A stretch of DNA of 64,000 nucleotides from contig JARLGW010000010.1 of the NCBI GenBank assembly GCA_031292565.1, forward strand, positions 1 through 64,000, written 5' to 3'. Below are positions 27,641 to 36,683 of this stretch, in pieces. Source of the stretch: Paludibacteraceae bacterium. Its GTDB lineage: Bacteria > Bacteroidota > Bacteroidia > Bacteroidales > Paludibacteraceae. Made by a program: the position numbers and the translations under genes. The notes under the pieces are model-generated. The model searched no databases. It was not told the DNA's origin and saw only the letters and a list, made by a program, of their open reading frames with translations. Position 1 is the stretch's first letter; every line of letters starts with the position of its first letter.

Positions 27641-27667
27641 ATCCTATATCATATCTAAACTTTCACA

Positions 27668-28546
27668 CTACCATTTCCGTAGCATCCGTGATTCTACAGC
27701 GCAATCGCCAACCTGAGAAACACCTACTGCCGGATAAAAATTCTGTTTGGAGTTTGGGTCGTCGGCCTTTTTAGCTTTCTTCTTATCTTTTTTGTCTTTA
27801 GCCTGATCGTCGTCATCAGTGGCAGCGTCTTTAGCATCCTTGTCGTCAGCACCCGTGTTGTTACTTACATCCAAGGCTACTTCACGCTTCTTATTCACCG
27901 TGGCTGAAAAGTTGTAGGGGTGTACCACTTTCCCGTTTTTCATTTTGGCACCAAACTGTGTTACCTCAAAATCGTACACGTTGGAACCGAAAACATATCG
28001 ATATACATATTCATACGTGGTGTAGTCCGACCACACATTATTATCCGGGCCATCATAATTTTTCATCACTTCGTAGCCCATCGTAGGGTTGCCCATCTGT
28101 GTTAGTACCATTTGTTGCAATTGCTGCACCACCGCCACATCATCAATATCTTCCACGTTAATGGCAATCAACCGCTTCGTATCATCCTTAAACTGTAAGG
28201 TAACCGAAGCCCCTTTATCTTTGAAACGCACATCCTCCCCCTGTTCGTAATACTGCATTTCGGTAATCATTTCCATATTCTCCCTAACGGTGCAGGAATC
28301 TATATCCGCTTTTTCCACATCCGTGTTCAACACGTAGCAACGGTACTTAAAGCGTTTATCGTTAGCCTCGATAGCATTTCCGCTTGTTTCCGGTTGAACG
28401 GATTTTTTATCGGCATCAGTCTTTGTTTCCTTTTCTGTTTTAGTTTTATCTTTCTTTTTCAATAAACGGTCAAAGAGTTGAGCATGTAAGCCAAAACTAA
28501 TTGTAAAAAACATGGCACAAAATAGCAACCGGGGAAATGTCTTCAT
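27668..28546 (-). CDS. Secreted protein of unknown function
   Basis: A 292-residue protein. Start 28546 was chosen because it opens directly on a signal peptide (MKTFPRLLFCAMFFTISFG, cut near HAQ); an ATG 15 bp upstream is possible. The mature part has a Lys/Thr/Asp-rich linker, then a domain with 'RYCYVLNTDVEKADIDSC'-type sequence and 'YTTYEYVYRYVFGSNVYDFEV'. A long run of alternating Asp, Lys and Ala (about 225-265) and a cysteine near the end follow. I do not recognise a family. The charged linkers suggest an extracytoplasmic, perhaps flexible protein. It is divergent from argS. Confidence 0.7.
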   Translation of the reverse strand: MKTFPRLLFCAMFFTISFGLHAQLFDRLLKKKDKTKTEKETKTDADKKSVQPETSGNAIEANDKRFKYRCYVLNTDVEKADIDSCTVRENMEMITEMQYYEQGEDVRFKDKGASVTLQFKDDTKRLIAINVEDIDDVAVVQQLQQMVLTQMGNPTMGYEVMKNYDGPDNNVWSDYTTYEYVYRYVFGSNVYDFEVTQFGAKMKNGKVVHPYNFSATVNKKREVALDVSNNTGADDKDAKDAATDDDDQAKDKKDKKKAKKADDPNSKQNFYPAVGVSQVGDCAVESRMLRKW

Positions 28547-28704
28547 AGTTATAGTATGCATTGATGAAACAACGGAGAGTAAATGCTTTCAGCAAACAAA
28601 AATACGTTTATTTTTGAAAAATCATTTATTCAATAGTGTTTAATTTCAGCTAAATTTCATTTGGGCAAATGACATGGAAATCCATTTTATACAGTCATTT
28701 TTCA

Positions 28705-28712
28705 TATCTTTG
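28705..28712 (+). promoter_or_regulatory. Candidate -7 box for argS
   Basis: TATCTTTG, a consensus TAnnTTTG, lies 21 bases before the argS start. Confidence 0.5.
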
Positions 28713-28733
28713 TGGTTTCAAAATATATAACTG

Positions 28734-30527
28734 ATGAATATCGAACAAAAACTAACAGGAATAGTCATTAATGCTATTCAAAACTTATATAGCACGGAGG
28801 TTACTCCCGTACAGGTACAATTTCAAAAAACCAAGAAGGAATTTGAGGGCGACATCACTCTGGTGGTGTTCCCGTTTGTAAAAGCAGCCCGCAAATCGCC
28901 CGAACAAACCGGGCAGGAAATTGGCGAATACCTGCAACAGCACGAACCTATTATCAAAGCTTTTAATGTAATCAAAGGCTTTTTAAATCTTTCCATCTCC
29001 AGTGCTCATTGGGTGGAATGCCTGAACGGTATCAACGCGCAAGAAGCATTTGGTACCACAACGGCTACCGAAACTTCGCCCTTGGTGATGATTGAATACT
29101 CCTCACCCAACACCAACAAACCACTTCACTTAGGGCATGTACGCAACAACCTGTTAGGGTTCAGCCTCAGCGAAATAATGAAAGCCAACGGCTACAAGGT
29201 GGTGAAAACCAACATCGTGAACGACCGTGGTATTCATATCTGTAAATCCATGCTGGCTTGGCAAAAGTTCGGCAACGGCGAAACGCCTGAAAGCACAGGC
29301 TTAAAGGGCGATCACCTGGTGGGGAAATATTACGTGGTGTTCGACCAACAGTATAAAGCCGAGATTAAAGAATTGATAGCGCAAGGGCAAACGGAGGATG
29401 AAGCCAAAAAGAATGCTCCGCTCATGCTGGAAGCTCAAGACATGCTTCGCAAATGGGAGGCTCACGACCCGACGGTGTACCAACTTTGGCAAACCATGAA
29501 CAACTGGGTATATAAAGGTTTCGACGAAACGTACAAGAAACTGGGCGTGAATTTCGATTGCATCTATTACGAATCGGAAACATACCTGCTGGGTAAAGAA
29601 AAAGTGGAAGAAGGCCTGGCCAACGGGGTACTGTACAAACGTGAAGACGGCTCAATATGGGCTGACCTCACCGCCGACGGCTTGGACGAAAAGCTTCTGC
29701 TTCGTGCGGACGGTACTTCCGTGTATATGACGCAGGACATCGGTACGGCAAAACTCCGCTTCGACCACTACCCTATCGACAAGATGATTTACGTGGTGGG
29801 GAATGAACAAAATTATCATTTTCAGGTTCTTTCTATTATACTGGACAGGCTAGGATTTAAATGGGGTAAGGATTTGGTACACTTCTCCTACGGCATGGTG
29901 GAACTACCCGAAGGTAAAATGAAAAGCCGTGAGGGTACGGTAGTGGATGCCGACGACCTGGTGGATGAAATGGTAAACACCGCACGCGAAACTTCGCAAG
30001 AACTGGGCAAACTGGACGGATGCACCGAAGAGGAAGCTCAAAACATAACCCGCATGGTGGGGCTTGGTGCACTGAAATATTTTATACTAAAAGTAGATCC
30101 ACGCAAAAACATGACGTTCAATCCCAAAGAAAGCATCGACTTTAATGGGAACACGGGGCCATTTATTCAATATACGCATGCGCGCATTAAATCGGTATTG
30201 CGCAAAGCAGGCGAACAAGGCATTACAATACCAACCGCCATTGATACCACCATTCCGTTAAGCGAAAAAGAAACAAGCCTGATTCAGCATATCGCCAATT
30301 TTCCGGCGGTGGTAAAACAAGCTGCCGACGAATATAGCCCATCAATAGTTGCCAATTATGTGTACGATTTGGTAAAAGAATATAACCAATTTTATCACGA
30401 TTTTTCTATTTTGAAAGAAGATGACGAAGCGGTAAAGAAAATGCGATTATTGCTTTCGCAAAACGTGGCCAGGGTAATAAAAACATGCATGAGTTTGCTA
30501 GGCATCAACGTGCCGGAAAGAATGTAA
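28734..30527 (+). CDS. argS: Arginyl-tRNA synthetase
   Basis: A 597-residue class I aminoacyl-tRNA synthetase that charges tRNA-Arg. An N-terminal Arg-S additional domain (residues 1-90) is followed by the HIGH motif as 'PLHLGHVRNNL' near residue 130, and the KMSKS-like site 'GKMKSREGTVV' near 400. The C-terminal DALR anticodon-binding domain has 'NGPFIQYTHARIKSVLRKA'-like sequence and 'VARVIKTCMSLLGINVPERM' at the end. The length is typical. A tRNA-Arg gene lies 3.6 kb away. Confidence 0.97.
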   Translation: MNIEQKLTGIVINAIQNLYSTEVTPVQVQFQKTKKEFEGDITLVVFPFVKAARKSPEQTGQEIGEYLQQHEPIIKAFNVIKGFLNLSISSAHWVECLNGINAQEAFGTTTATETSPLVMIEYSSPNTNKPLHLGHVRNNLLGFSLSEIMKANGYKVVKTNIVNDRGIHICKSMLAWQKFGNGETPESTGLKGDHLVGKYYVVFDQQYKAEIKELIAQGQTEDEAKKNAPLMLEAQDMLRKWEAHDPTVYQLWQTMNNWVYKGFDETYKKLGVNFDCIYYESETYLLGKEKVEEGLANGVLYKREDGSIWADLTADGLDEKLLLRADGTSVYMTQDIGTAKLRFDHYPIDKMIYVVGNEQNYHFQVLSIILDRLGFKWGKDLVHFSYGMVELPEGKMKSREGTVVDADDLVDEMVNTARETSQELGKLDGCTEEEAQNITRMVGLGALKYFILKVDPRKNMTFNPKESIDFNGNTGPFIQYTHARIKSVLRKAGEQGITIPTAIDTTIPLSEKETSLIQHIANFPAVVKQAADEYSPSIVANYVYDLVKEYNQFYHDFSILKEDDEAVKKMRLLLSQNVARVIKTCMSLLGINVPERM

Positions 30528-30568
30528 GAGATTGGTACACTTTCAGTAATACATAAATTAATAATACT

Positions 30569-31432
30569 ATGGATGCAAAATTGATAGAACAAATTGTCCG
30601 GTTTCAGCAAAATGAAATTACTGAAAGTATAGTATATGCCCGTTTGGCTGAGATAGAAAAGAACCCTGAAAACAAACTGGTGTTAAAACAAATATCGGAT
30701 GACGAACATCGCCATTATGAAACCTTAAAGAAATACACCAATCAATCTCCTGCTCCTAGAAAAGGAAAAATCCTTTTCTTTTACCTCATTGCCCGCATCT
30801 TTGGGGTAACCTTCGGCATCAAGCTAATGGAGAATGGCGAAAACACAGCTCAAAATAAATATGCCGCTTACGAGAATTTACCCGAAATAAAACAGATAGC
30901 AAAAGAAGAGGATGCCCACGAGCAAGCTTTAATCGAAATGATTAAAGAGGAAAAACTGGATTACATGGGTTCTATCGTGCTGGGGTTAAATGATGCTTTG
31001 GTGGAATTTACCGGGGCGTTGGCCGGATTCACACTAGCCTTGCACAGCTCCCCGTTGGTAGCATTGACCGGAAGTATCACCGGTATAGCGGCAGCACTGT
31101 CAATGGCCTCATCCGAATACCTGTCCACCCGGGTGGAAGATAAAAGCAAGCATGCCGTGAAAGCCTCCGTTTATACCGGGATAGCCTATATCATCACGGT
31201 GGCTTTGTTGATTCTTCCGTTCGTATTATTCCAAAATATATTTATTGCACTTGGATTAACTATCTTAGCGGCTGTAATTATCATTGCCATTTTTAATTAT
31301 TACTATTCCGTGGTGAAAAATGAAAGCTTTAAACATCGATTCCTCGAAATGGCTATATTAAGTTTGAGCGTTGCTGCTATCAGTTTCATTATAGGATACT
31401 TGCTAAAACAATTTACAGGAATAGAGGCATAA
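30569..31432 (+). CDS. VIT1/CCC1-family metal transporter with N-terminal ferritin-like domain
   Basis: A 287-residue protein with the layout of membrane-bound ferritin A (MbfA). Residues 1-130 form a rubrerythrin/ferritin-like bundle with likely iron ligands Glu16, Glu46 and His49 in 'ISDDEHRHYETL', and a second pair in 'KEEDAHEQAL'. Residues about 135-285 are the VIT1/CCC1 membrane domain with five helices and the signature 'GLNDALVEFTGALAGFTLAL'. MbfA exports iron in Rhizobiales, and VIT1 homologues move Fe2+ or Mn2+. It is followed by a TerC-like protein after 21 bp, so a joint metal-homeostasis role is likely. Confidence 0.9.
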   Translation: MDAKLIEQIVRFQQNEITESIVYARLAEIEKNPENKLVLKQISDDEHRHYETLKKYTNQSPAPRKGKILFFYLIARIFGVTFGIKLMENGENTAQNKYAAYENLPEIKQIAKEEDAHEQALIEMIKEEKLDYMGSIVLGLNDALVEFTGALAGFTLALHSSPLVALTGSITGIAAALSMASSEYLSTRVEDKSKHAVKASVYTGIAYIITVALLILPFVLFQNIFIALGLTILAAVIIIAIFNYYYSVVKNESFKHRFLEMAILSLSVAAISFIIGYLLKQFTGIEA

Positions 31433-31453
31433 TAAATTGAAAAACGATTAACC

Positions 31454-32383
31454 ATGTCTGTTTTAACCATCATACTCACCGTACTAGGTCTGTGTTTATT
31501 TGAAATAATTTGCAGCATTGACAATGCCATTATCAATGCCGACGTGCTAGCCACCATGGGCAAAAGAGCGCAACGGTGGTTTCTCTTTTACGGAATCATA
31601 TTTGCCGTGTTCGTGGTTCGTGGTTTACTGCCATTAGTTATCGTGTGGGTATTAAATCCCCACTTCTCCTTATTGCAAGTATTTGAGTCGATGGGAAACA
31701 AAGAGGTGGCTGAAACCATTGCAGGCACGGCTCCTATCCTATTTATGGGCGGTGGTGTGTTTTTGGTTCTACTATTTCTACATTGGTTTTTCTTGGAAGA
31801 TAAAAATTATGGGTTGCACATCGAACGTCAGATTGAAAAAATAGGCGTTTGGTTCTATGCCGTTGCTTCCATTTTTTTAGCCATAGTCGTTTGGTACTCC
31901 ATGAAAATAGATCAAATGTTGGCATTTTCCGCCGTGGTAGGTTCTACCGCTTTTTTCATTACACACGGGTTTAAGCAAAACGCGGAGGAGCAGGAATCCA
32001 AATTGGTATCGGGTACCAATGCCATGTCCGACATCGCAAAAATTCTATACTTGGAAATAATTGATATGACCTTCTCTATCGACGGAGTGCTTGGTGCATT
32101 TGCCTTTACCTTAGCTATTCCTATCATATTGGTGGGAAATGGACTTGGAGCTTTTGTGGTAAGGGAAATTACAATTTCCAACGTGAAGAATATAAAGAAA
32201 TACCTGTTCCTGAAAAATGGAGCCATGTACTCAATCATGGTTCTGGGACTTATTATGATGGCCGATGGCTTCGGCATGCACATCCCGGAATGGTTATCAC
32301 CTATCTGTACTTTCGGCATTGTAGGGTTCTTCTTTTTCAAATCGAAGATCTACATGAAAAAAGAAACTTTATCCGAAGAATAA
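31454..32383 (+). CDS. DUF475 / TerC-like integral membrane protein
   Basis: A 309-residue protein with about eight or nine TM helices. TerC-superfamily signature acidic sites are visible: 'FEIICSIDNAIINADVLATM' near residue 16 and 'LEIIDMTFSIDGVLGAFAF' near 200, each with Glu and Asp inside membrane segments. Members of the LysE/TerC clan include manganese exporters. It is 21 bp after the ferritin-like VIT1 gene and before a shared terminator, so the two form a small operon. The transported ion is inferred, not proven. Confidence 0.85.
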   Translation: MSVLTIILTVLGLCLFEIICSIDNAIINADVLATMGKRAQRWFLFYGIIFAVFVVRGLLPLVIVWVLNPHFSLLQVFESMGNKEVAETIAGTAPILFMGGGVFLVLLFLHWFFLEDKNYGLHIERQIEKIGVWFYAVASIFLAIVVWYSMKIDQMLAFSAVVGSTAFFITHGFKQNAEEQESKLVSGTNAMSDIAKILYLEIIDMTFSIDGVLGAFAFTLAIPIILVGNGLGAFVVREITISNVKNIKKYLFLKNGAMYSIMVLGLIMMADGFGMHIPEWLSPICTFGIVGFFFFKSKIYMKKETLSEE

Positions 32384-32401
32384 TTATTCTCTTTGAAGCA
32401 T

Positions 32402-32440
32402 AAAAAAACGAGTTTGTCCGAAAAGGACAAACTCGTTTTT
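32402..32440. terminator. Strong bidirectional intrinsic terminator
   Basis: ACGAGTTTGTCC (32408-32419) pairs perfectly with GGACAAACTCGT (32425-32436) around a 5-nt loop, with A-run and T-run on opposite sides. It serves both the DUF475 gene and the convergent rluB-type gene. Confidence 0.9.
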
Positions 32441-32462
32441 TATATCTGTATATTACGTTCTC

Positions 32463-34010
32463 TTATTCGTAAGCACCCATGCGAAGCATGCCTACTTCTT
32501 TTTCCGACAAGAAACGCCATTGACCACGTGATAAGTTTTTCTTGGTTAACCCGGCAAAGAAAACACGATCCAAGCGAACCACCTTATACCCTAAGTGTTC
32601 AAAAATACGACGCACCAAACGGTTACGCCCTGAATGGATTTCGATACCGATTTGTTTTTTGTCGTCTTCCTCCACAAAGTGAACATCATCGGCTTGTATT
32701 GGGCCGTCTTCCAATTCTATACCATCTACAATTCTTTGCATATCGGCTTTGGTTAAAGCTTTATCCAAATGTACGTGGTATATTTTTTTCTTGTTGTATT
32801 TAGGATGCATCAGTTTGGCGGCCAAATCGCCATCGTTGGTAAGTAGCAACACCCCTGTAGTGTTTCTATCCAATCGGCCTACGGGATAAATGCGTTCGCT
32901 ACAAGCGTTTTTAACCAAGTCCATCACCGTTAGGCGGGCATTGGTATCTTCGGTAGTAGTTACACAATCCTTAGGCTTGTTGAGCAACAGATACACTTTC
33001 TTCTCCGAACGCACTAATTGGTCGTGGAAAAGTACACGGTCAGTAGCGGGAATTACTTTTGCACCCAGTTCGCTTACCACTTCACCGTTCACGGTAATTA
33101 CACCTGCTTTAATGTATTCGTCGGCTTCCCTACGGGAGCACAACCCTGCATTGGCAATAAACTTGTTCAAACGCATGGGTTGCGAAAGGTCAACATTGCT
33201 TTTGCTATATTCTATTTGTTTCTTTTTGCTGTATTTAGCATTGGGGTTGAAGGAATCTTCGTCACCGGCGTTTTTAGCACGTGGACGCATTTTTCGTCCC
33301 TCGGTAAAACGTGTTTCGGTGTACGTCTTCATGTTTTCACTTTTGGCGTAACGCTCAAAAGGTCTTTTCTCGGTTTCAGGAGCACCTCCAGTTCTTTTTA
33401 CCAAACTAGGTTTAAATCCTTCGTCGCTACTGTCGGCATTAAAATCATTTCTTTCTCCGCCTTTATAACCACCACGACTGCTATCCGAATAATTACTTGA
33501 TCTGGGTTTGTAATCGCTACCTTCTGATTTTTTATCAAAACGTGGTTTGAAATCCGGTTTACTGCCGTAGGAATTTTCACGTGAACCACCACGACTGTCG
33601 GAACGACCACCTCCTTTGTAATCGTTGAATTTCGGTTTGTCAAAGCTTGGTTTATCAAAGCTTCTGTATGGACGTGGTTCGCCACCCTCTGTACGATTGT
33701 CTTTGTAACCTCTACCTTCACCTCTTGGTTCGGAAGGTTTTGCTTTGTAATCACCAAATTTTGGTTTATCAAAACTTCTGTACGGACGTGATTCGCCGCC
33801 CTCGCTACGATTGTCTTTGTAGCCTCTACCTTCGCCTCTTGGTTCGGAAGGTTTTCCTTTGTAGTCGCCAAACTTCGGTTTATCAAAGCTCTTACCGCTT
33901 CCACCACGGAAAGTGTTAGAACTTTTTTTGTTGTCAAAACTTTTACCGTCGCGGCCGGCTCCCGATCCCCTCCCGGGTTTAGGTCGCCTGTTGTCATCGT
34001 TAAATCTCAT
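32463..34010 (-). CDS. RluB/RsuA-type rRNA pseudouridine synthase with long repetitive basic N-terminus
   Basis: A 515-residue protein; the catalytic part is the last 240 residues. An S4 RNA-binding domain ('MRLNKFIANAGLCSRREADEYI') is followed by the synthase domain with catalytic Asp in 'YPVGRLDRNTTGVLLLTNDGDLA', and the end 'LVRRIFEHLGYKVVRLDRV'. It isomerises a uridine in rRNA. The first 240 residues are Gly/Arg/Lys/Ser/Asp-rich disordered sequence including two near-identical 38-residue repeats. Start 34010 ('MRFNDDNRRP') was preferred over 34046, whose extra residues do not fit this pattern. The basic extension resembles RGG-type RNA-binding tails. Confidence 0.9.
   Translation of the reverse strand: MRFNDDNRRPKPGRGSGAGRDGKSFDNKKSSNTFRGGSGKSFDKPKFGDYKGKPSEPRGEGRGYKDNRSEGGESRPYRSFDKPKFGDYKAKPSEPRGEGRGYKDNRTEGGEPRPYRSFDKPSFDKPKFNDYKGGGRSDSRGGSRENSYGSKPDFKPRFDKKSEGSDYKPRSSNYSDSSRGGYKGGERNDFNADSSDEGFKPSLVKRTGGAPETEKRPFERYAKSENMKTYTETRFTEGRKMRPRAKNAGDEDSFNPNAKYSKKKQIEYSKSNVDLSQPMRLNKFIANAGLCSRREADEYIKAGVITVNGEVVSELGAKVIPATDRVLFHDQLVRSEKKVYLLLNKPKDCVTTTEDTNARLTVMDLVKNACSERIYPVGRLDRNTTGVLLLTNDGDLAAKLMHPKYNKKKIYHVHLDKALTKADMQRIVDGIELEDGPIQADDVHFVEEDDKKQIGIEIHSGRNRLVRRIFEHLGYKVVRLDRVFFAGLTKKNLSRGQWRFLSEKEVGMLRMGAYE
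33663..33890 (-). repeat. Two tandem 114-bp repeats inside the pseudouridine synthase gene
   Basis: Repeat 1 (33777-33890) and repeat 2 (33663-33776) each encode 38 residues of the pattern SFDKPKFGDYK, then PSEPRGEGRGYKDNR, then a Glu/Gly/Pro/Arg-rich stretch ending PYR. A partial third unit follows. They differ at only a few codons. Confidence 0.85.
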
Positions 34011-34084
34011 TTTTGTATTCAAATAATATGTTAAGTATCGCCACAAAGGTCGATAAAATATTTGTATTTAAGATATTAATAAAA

Positions 34085-34122
34085 AACAAAAAAGCACTTC
34101 AAACAATTTGAAGTGCTTTTTT
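34085..34122 (-). terminator. Intrinsic terminator of tRNA-Arg
   Basis: A perfect 13-bp stem pairs AAAGCACTTCAAA (34091-34103) with TTTGAAGTGCTTT (34107-34119) around a 3-nt loop. On the minus strand it is followed by a T-run, 4 bases after the tRNA. Confidence 0.88.
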
Positions 34123-34125
34123 ACG

Positions 34126-34199
34126 TGACCCCGACAGGATTCAAACCTGTAACCTCTTGATCCGTAGTCAAGTACTCTATTCAGTTAAGCTACGGGGCC
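34126..34199 (-). tRNA. tRNA-Arg (anticodon ACG), CCA not encoded
   Basis: The minus-strand cloverleaf has acceptor pairing GGCCCCG with CGGGGTC (one G-U), anticodon stem CTTGA/TCAAG around loop CTACGGA (ACG), and a T-arm with GGTTTGAATCC. The 74-nt gene ends at the discriminator A, and CGT follows, so CCA must be added enzymatically, unlike tRNA-Asp in this window. ACG is normally deaminated to ICG by TadA. Confidence 0.93.
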
Positions 34200-34261
34200 G
34201 ATTGCGGGTGCAAAGATACAATATTTTTTATTTGTAGCAAGGCAATCCCGCATTTTTCTTA

Positions 34262-36319
34262 TTATTTCATCAACTCAATGCTACGTTTCACGAAGTTGCT
34301 TAGAGCTTCTCCTTTCAGCATGTTGTTGGATAACAGGGCTAAATCTATCAGTTGACGCACCTCTTTGTTTTGTGCGGCAAAACCTGAAATAATTGTTTCT
34401 TTTTTTGTTTTTAACTCTCCTGTTTTACTTTCAAGGCTGCTGATTTCTTCTTTTTCGGCTTGAGGTACCTCTTCGTCCTTCTTATCCTTGTGTGCATCTT
34501 TAAGCGATTTGATCTTGCTTTCCAATTCTACAGATTCTGCAACCAACGGACTTACTTCGGCTTGGCAAGCAGCTTCTTCGTCCGTCAAAATCTTTTTCAC
34601 CAACGGATGAGCGACGTTTACCACCAAATTGTAGCTGTCCGGCATCTCGCCATAAAAGCCCATCATGCCTCCACCACCTGTTGCAGCCATTTCTTTCATA
34701 CGGCGCATAAACTCTTGTTGGGTAATGATAATGGGTTGTGCTTCCGCTCCAACGTTTTCAAACGACACGATAAAATCAGTTTTTTCAATTGTAGGCAATT
34801 GCGAACGGAACACGGTAGTTAACGCGCTTTGTTGCTCTGCATTCAAATTGTGTTGGCTTAAATCGGTTTTTACAATGAGTTTTTCAGGCACATCGGCATC
34901 TACACGCACGAAACGACTTTTTTCGTTCTTCTGCTCCAAGGTGTTGATGAAGTGGGTGTCCAACTGTCCATCCAGTACCAGCACATCGTACCCCTTGGCC
35001 TTGGCAGCTTCCACATAGCCGTGTTGTTTGGTAGCATCGTTTGTGTATAGATAAATCACGTTGCCGTCTTTATCTGTTTGCTCGGTGCTGATTAATGTTT
35101 TGTATTCGTCCAAGGTAAAGTATTTGCCGTCGGTGTTTTTAAACAGCATGTATTTTTCTGCCTTGTCGTAGAACTTTTCATCGGTAAGCATGCCATACAC
35201 GATAAAGAGTTTAAGGCTATCCCATTTATCTTCAAAATCGGCACGGTCTTTCTTGAAAATATCTTGCAAGCTGTCGGACACTTTCTTTGTAATGTGGCTG
35301 GAAATTTTCTTCACGTTGCTATCACTTTGTAAATAGCTACGGCTCACGTTTAACGGAATATCGGGCGAATCAATCACACCATGAAGCAGGGTAAGAAATT
35401 CGGGCACGATGCCTTCCACACTATCGGTTACAAATACTTGATTACAATACAACTGAATTTTGTTTTTTTGCAGCTCGATGTTGCTTTTTACTTTAGGAAA
35501 ATAAAGAATACCCGTGAGGTTGAATGGGTAATCTACATTCAGGTGAATGTGAAACAATGGATCTTCGGCCATCGGGTAAAGATCGTGATAGAATTTGTTG
35601 TAATCCTCATCTTTGAGGTCGGCTGGTTTCTTTACCCAAGCCGGATTAGGGTCGTTGATGATGTTGTCTTCATCAGTCTCCACGTTTTTGCCATCTTTCC
35701 ATTCCGTTTTTTTACCGAAGGCAATTTCCACGGGAAGAAATTTACAATATTTACTCAGCAAGCCATTTACTTTACCATCTTCCAGGAAATCTTTGTTTTC
35801 GTCATCGATGTGCAGGATAATATCTGTACCTCGGTCGGCTTTTTCTACTTCTTCCAAGCTGTATTCGGGGGTACCGTCGCAAGTCCAACGCACGGCTTTT
35901 GCTCCTTCCTTATGAGATAGAGTAACTATTTCCACTTCTTTTGACACCATGAACGAGGAATAGAATCCAAGTCCGAAATGGCCAATAATGGCATTGGCAT
36001 CATTTTTATATTTTTCCAAGAACTCTTCGGCTCCTGAGAATGCAATTTGGTTGATGTATTTTTCAATATCGTCGGCAGTCATCCCTATACCACGGTCGCT
36101 GATGGTAATGGTGCCTTTGTCTTTGTCCACGGATACTTTTACTCGCAATTCACCCAATTCGCCTTTAAACTCGCCCACGGAAGAAAACGTTTTCAACTTC
36201 TGGGTGGCGTCTACTGCATTAGAAACTAACTCGCGAAGAAAAATTTCATGATCGCTGTACAAGAATTTCTTAATAATCGGAAAGATGTTGTCCGTAGTTA
36301 CGCCAATGTTACCTTTCAT
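34262..36319 (-). CDS. htpG: Molecular chaperone HtpG (Hsp90)
   Basis: A 685-residue Hsp90 homologue that remodels client proteins using ATP. The N-terminal GHKL ATPase has 'EIFLRELVSNAVDATQKL' (catalytic Glu and Mg-binding Asn), 'ISDRGIGMTADDIEKYI', and 'GHFGLGFYSSFMVS'. The middle domain has 'FPKVKSNIELQKNKIQLYCNQ' with 'DSPDIPLNVSRSYLQ', including the catalytic-loop Arg. The C-terminal dimerisation region contains a charged coiled insertion with Lys/Asp/Glu, usual for Bacteroidota HtpG. It is preceded by a canonical Shine-Dalgarno, rare in this phylum. Confidence 0.96.
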   Translation of the reverse strand: MKGNIGVTTDNIFPIIKKFLYSDHEIFLRELVSNAVDATQKLKTFSSVGEFKGELGELRVKVSVDKDKGTITISDRGIGMTADDIEKYINQIAFSGAEEFLEKYKNDANAIIGHFGLGFYSSFMVSKEVEIVTLSHKEGAKAVRWTCDGTPEYSLEEVEKADRGTDIILHIDDENKDFLEDGKVNGLLSKYCKFLPVEIAFGKKTEWKDGKNVETDEDNIINDPNPAWVKKPADLKDEDYNKFYHDLYPMAEDPLFHIHLNVDYPFNLTGILYFPKVKSNIELQKNKIQLYCNQVFVTDSVEGIVPEFLTLLHGVIDSPDIPLNVSRSYLQSDSNVKKISSHITKKVSDSLQDIFKKDRADFEDKWDSLKLFIVYGMLTDEKFYDKAEKYMLFKNTDGKYFTLDEYKTLISTEQTDKDGNVIYLYTNDATKQHGYVEAAKAKGYDVLVLDGQLDTHFINTLEQKNEKSRFVRVDADVPEKLIVKTDLSQHNLNAEQQSALTTVFRSQLPTIEKTDFIVSFENVGAEAQPIIITQQEFMRRMKEMAATGGGGMMGFYGEMPDSYNLVVNVAHPLVKKILTDEEAACQAEVSPLVAESVELESKIKSLKDAHKDKKDEEVPQAEKEEISSLESKTGELKTKKETIISGFAAQNKEVRQLIDLALLSNNMLKGEALSNFVKRSIELMK

Positions 36320-36325
36320 AAATAT

Positions 36326-36336
36326 AAACCTCCTTT
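36326..36336 (-). promoter_or_regulatory. Canonical Shine-Dalgarno before htpG
   Basis: The minus strand reads AAAGGAGGTTT, placing GGAGG 9 bases before the ATG at 36319. Almost no other gene in the window has a comparable site. Confidence 0.75.
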
Positions 36337-36683
36337 ATTTTGTGTTAATATAATAAACTAAAAAAATCAAAGATATTCGTCGCACAAATATCCTTTGAAC
36401 GCCCTTTCTTTTTCAAAAAGGATGCCACAAGACAGAATGCTGACATTTTGGCGGAGATAGCAATTAAAGAAGATAGAAATGTCAATAACTTATAGAATAG
36501 GAGGGATCCGTATTTCTTTAGTAAAAAAGCATACAGAAGTGTTTCGGCACCCGACACGATTTACAATCCAAGATAGCGATCAAGGGAGGGCGGCAGTCTG
36601 TTTCTTTTTTAATAGAAGAATGATTTAGCTCAAAAGGAACATTTGAACCAATATATAAAATTTCAGAGGAAACTCACAATCAT
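36337..36683. other. Intergenic stretch between antiporter gene end and htpG
   Basis: About 350 bp with no gene I can support. A 70-codon minus-strand frame at 36345-36557 lacks a plausible start context and any similarity. No CIRCE element, tRNA or strong hairpin was seen. The htpG promoter must lie here. Confidence 0.45.

Noticed and set aside
33398-33997. 199-codon frame opposite or alternate to the pseudouridine synthase N-terminus
   Set aside because: It is an alternate-frame reading of the tandem repeats, rich in Val/Asn/Thr repeats, with no independent signals.
36345-36557. 70-codon minus-strand reading frame upstream of htpG
   Set aside because: Low-complexity hydrophobic sequence without start context or recognisable domain.
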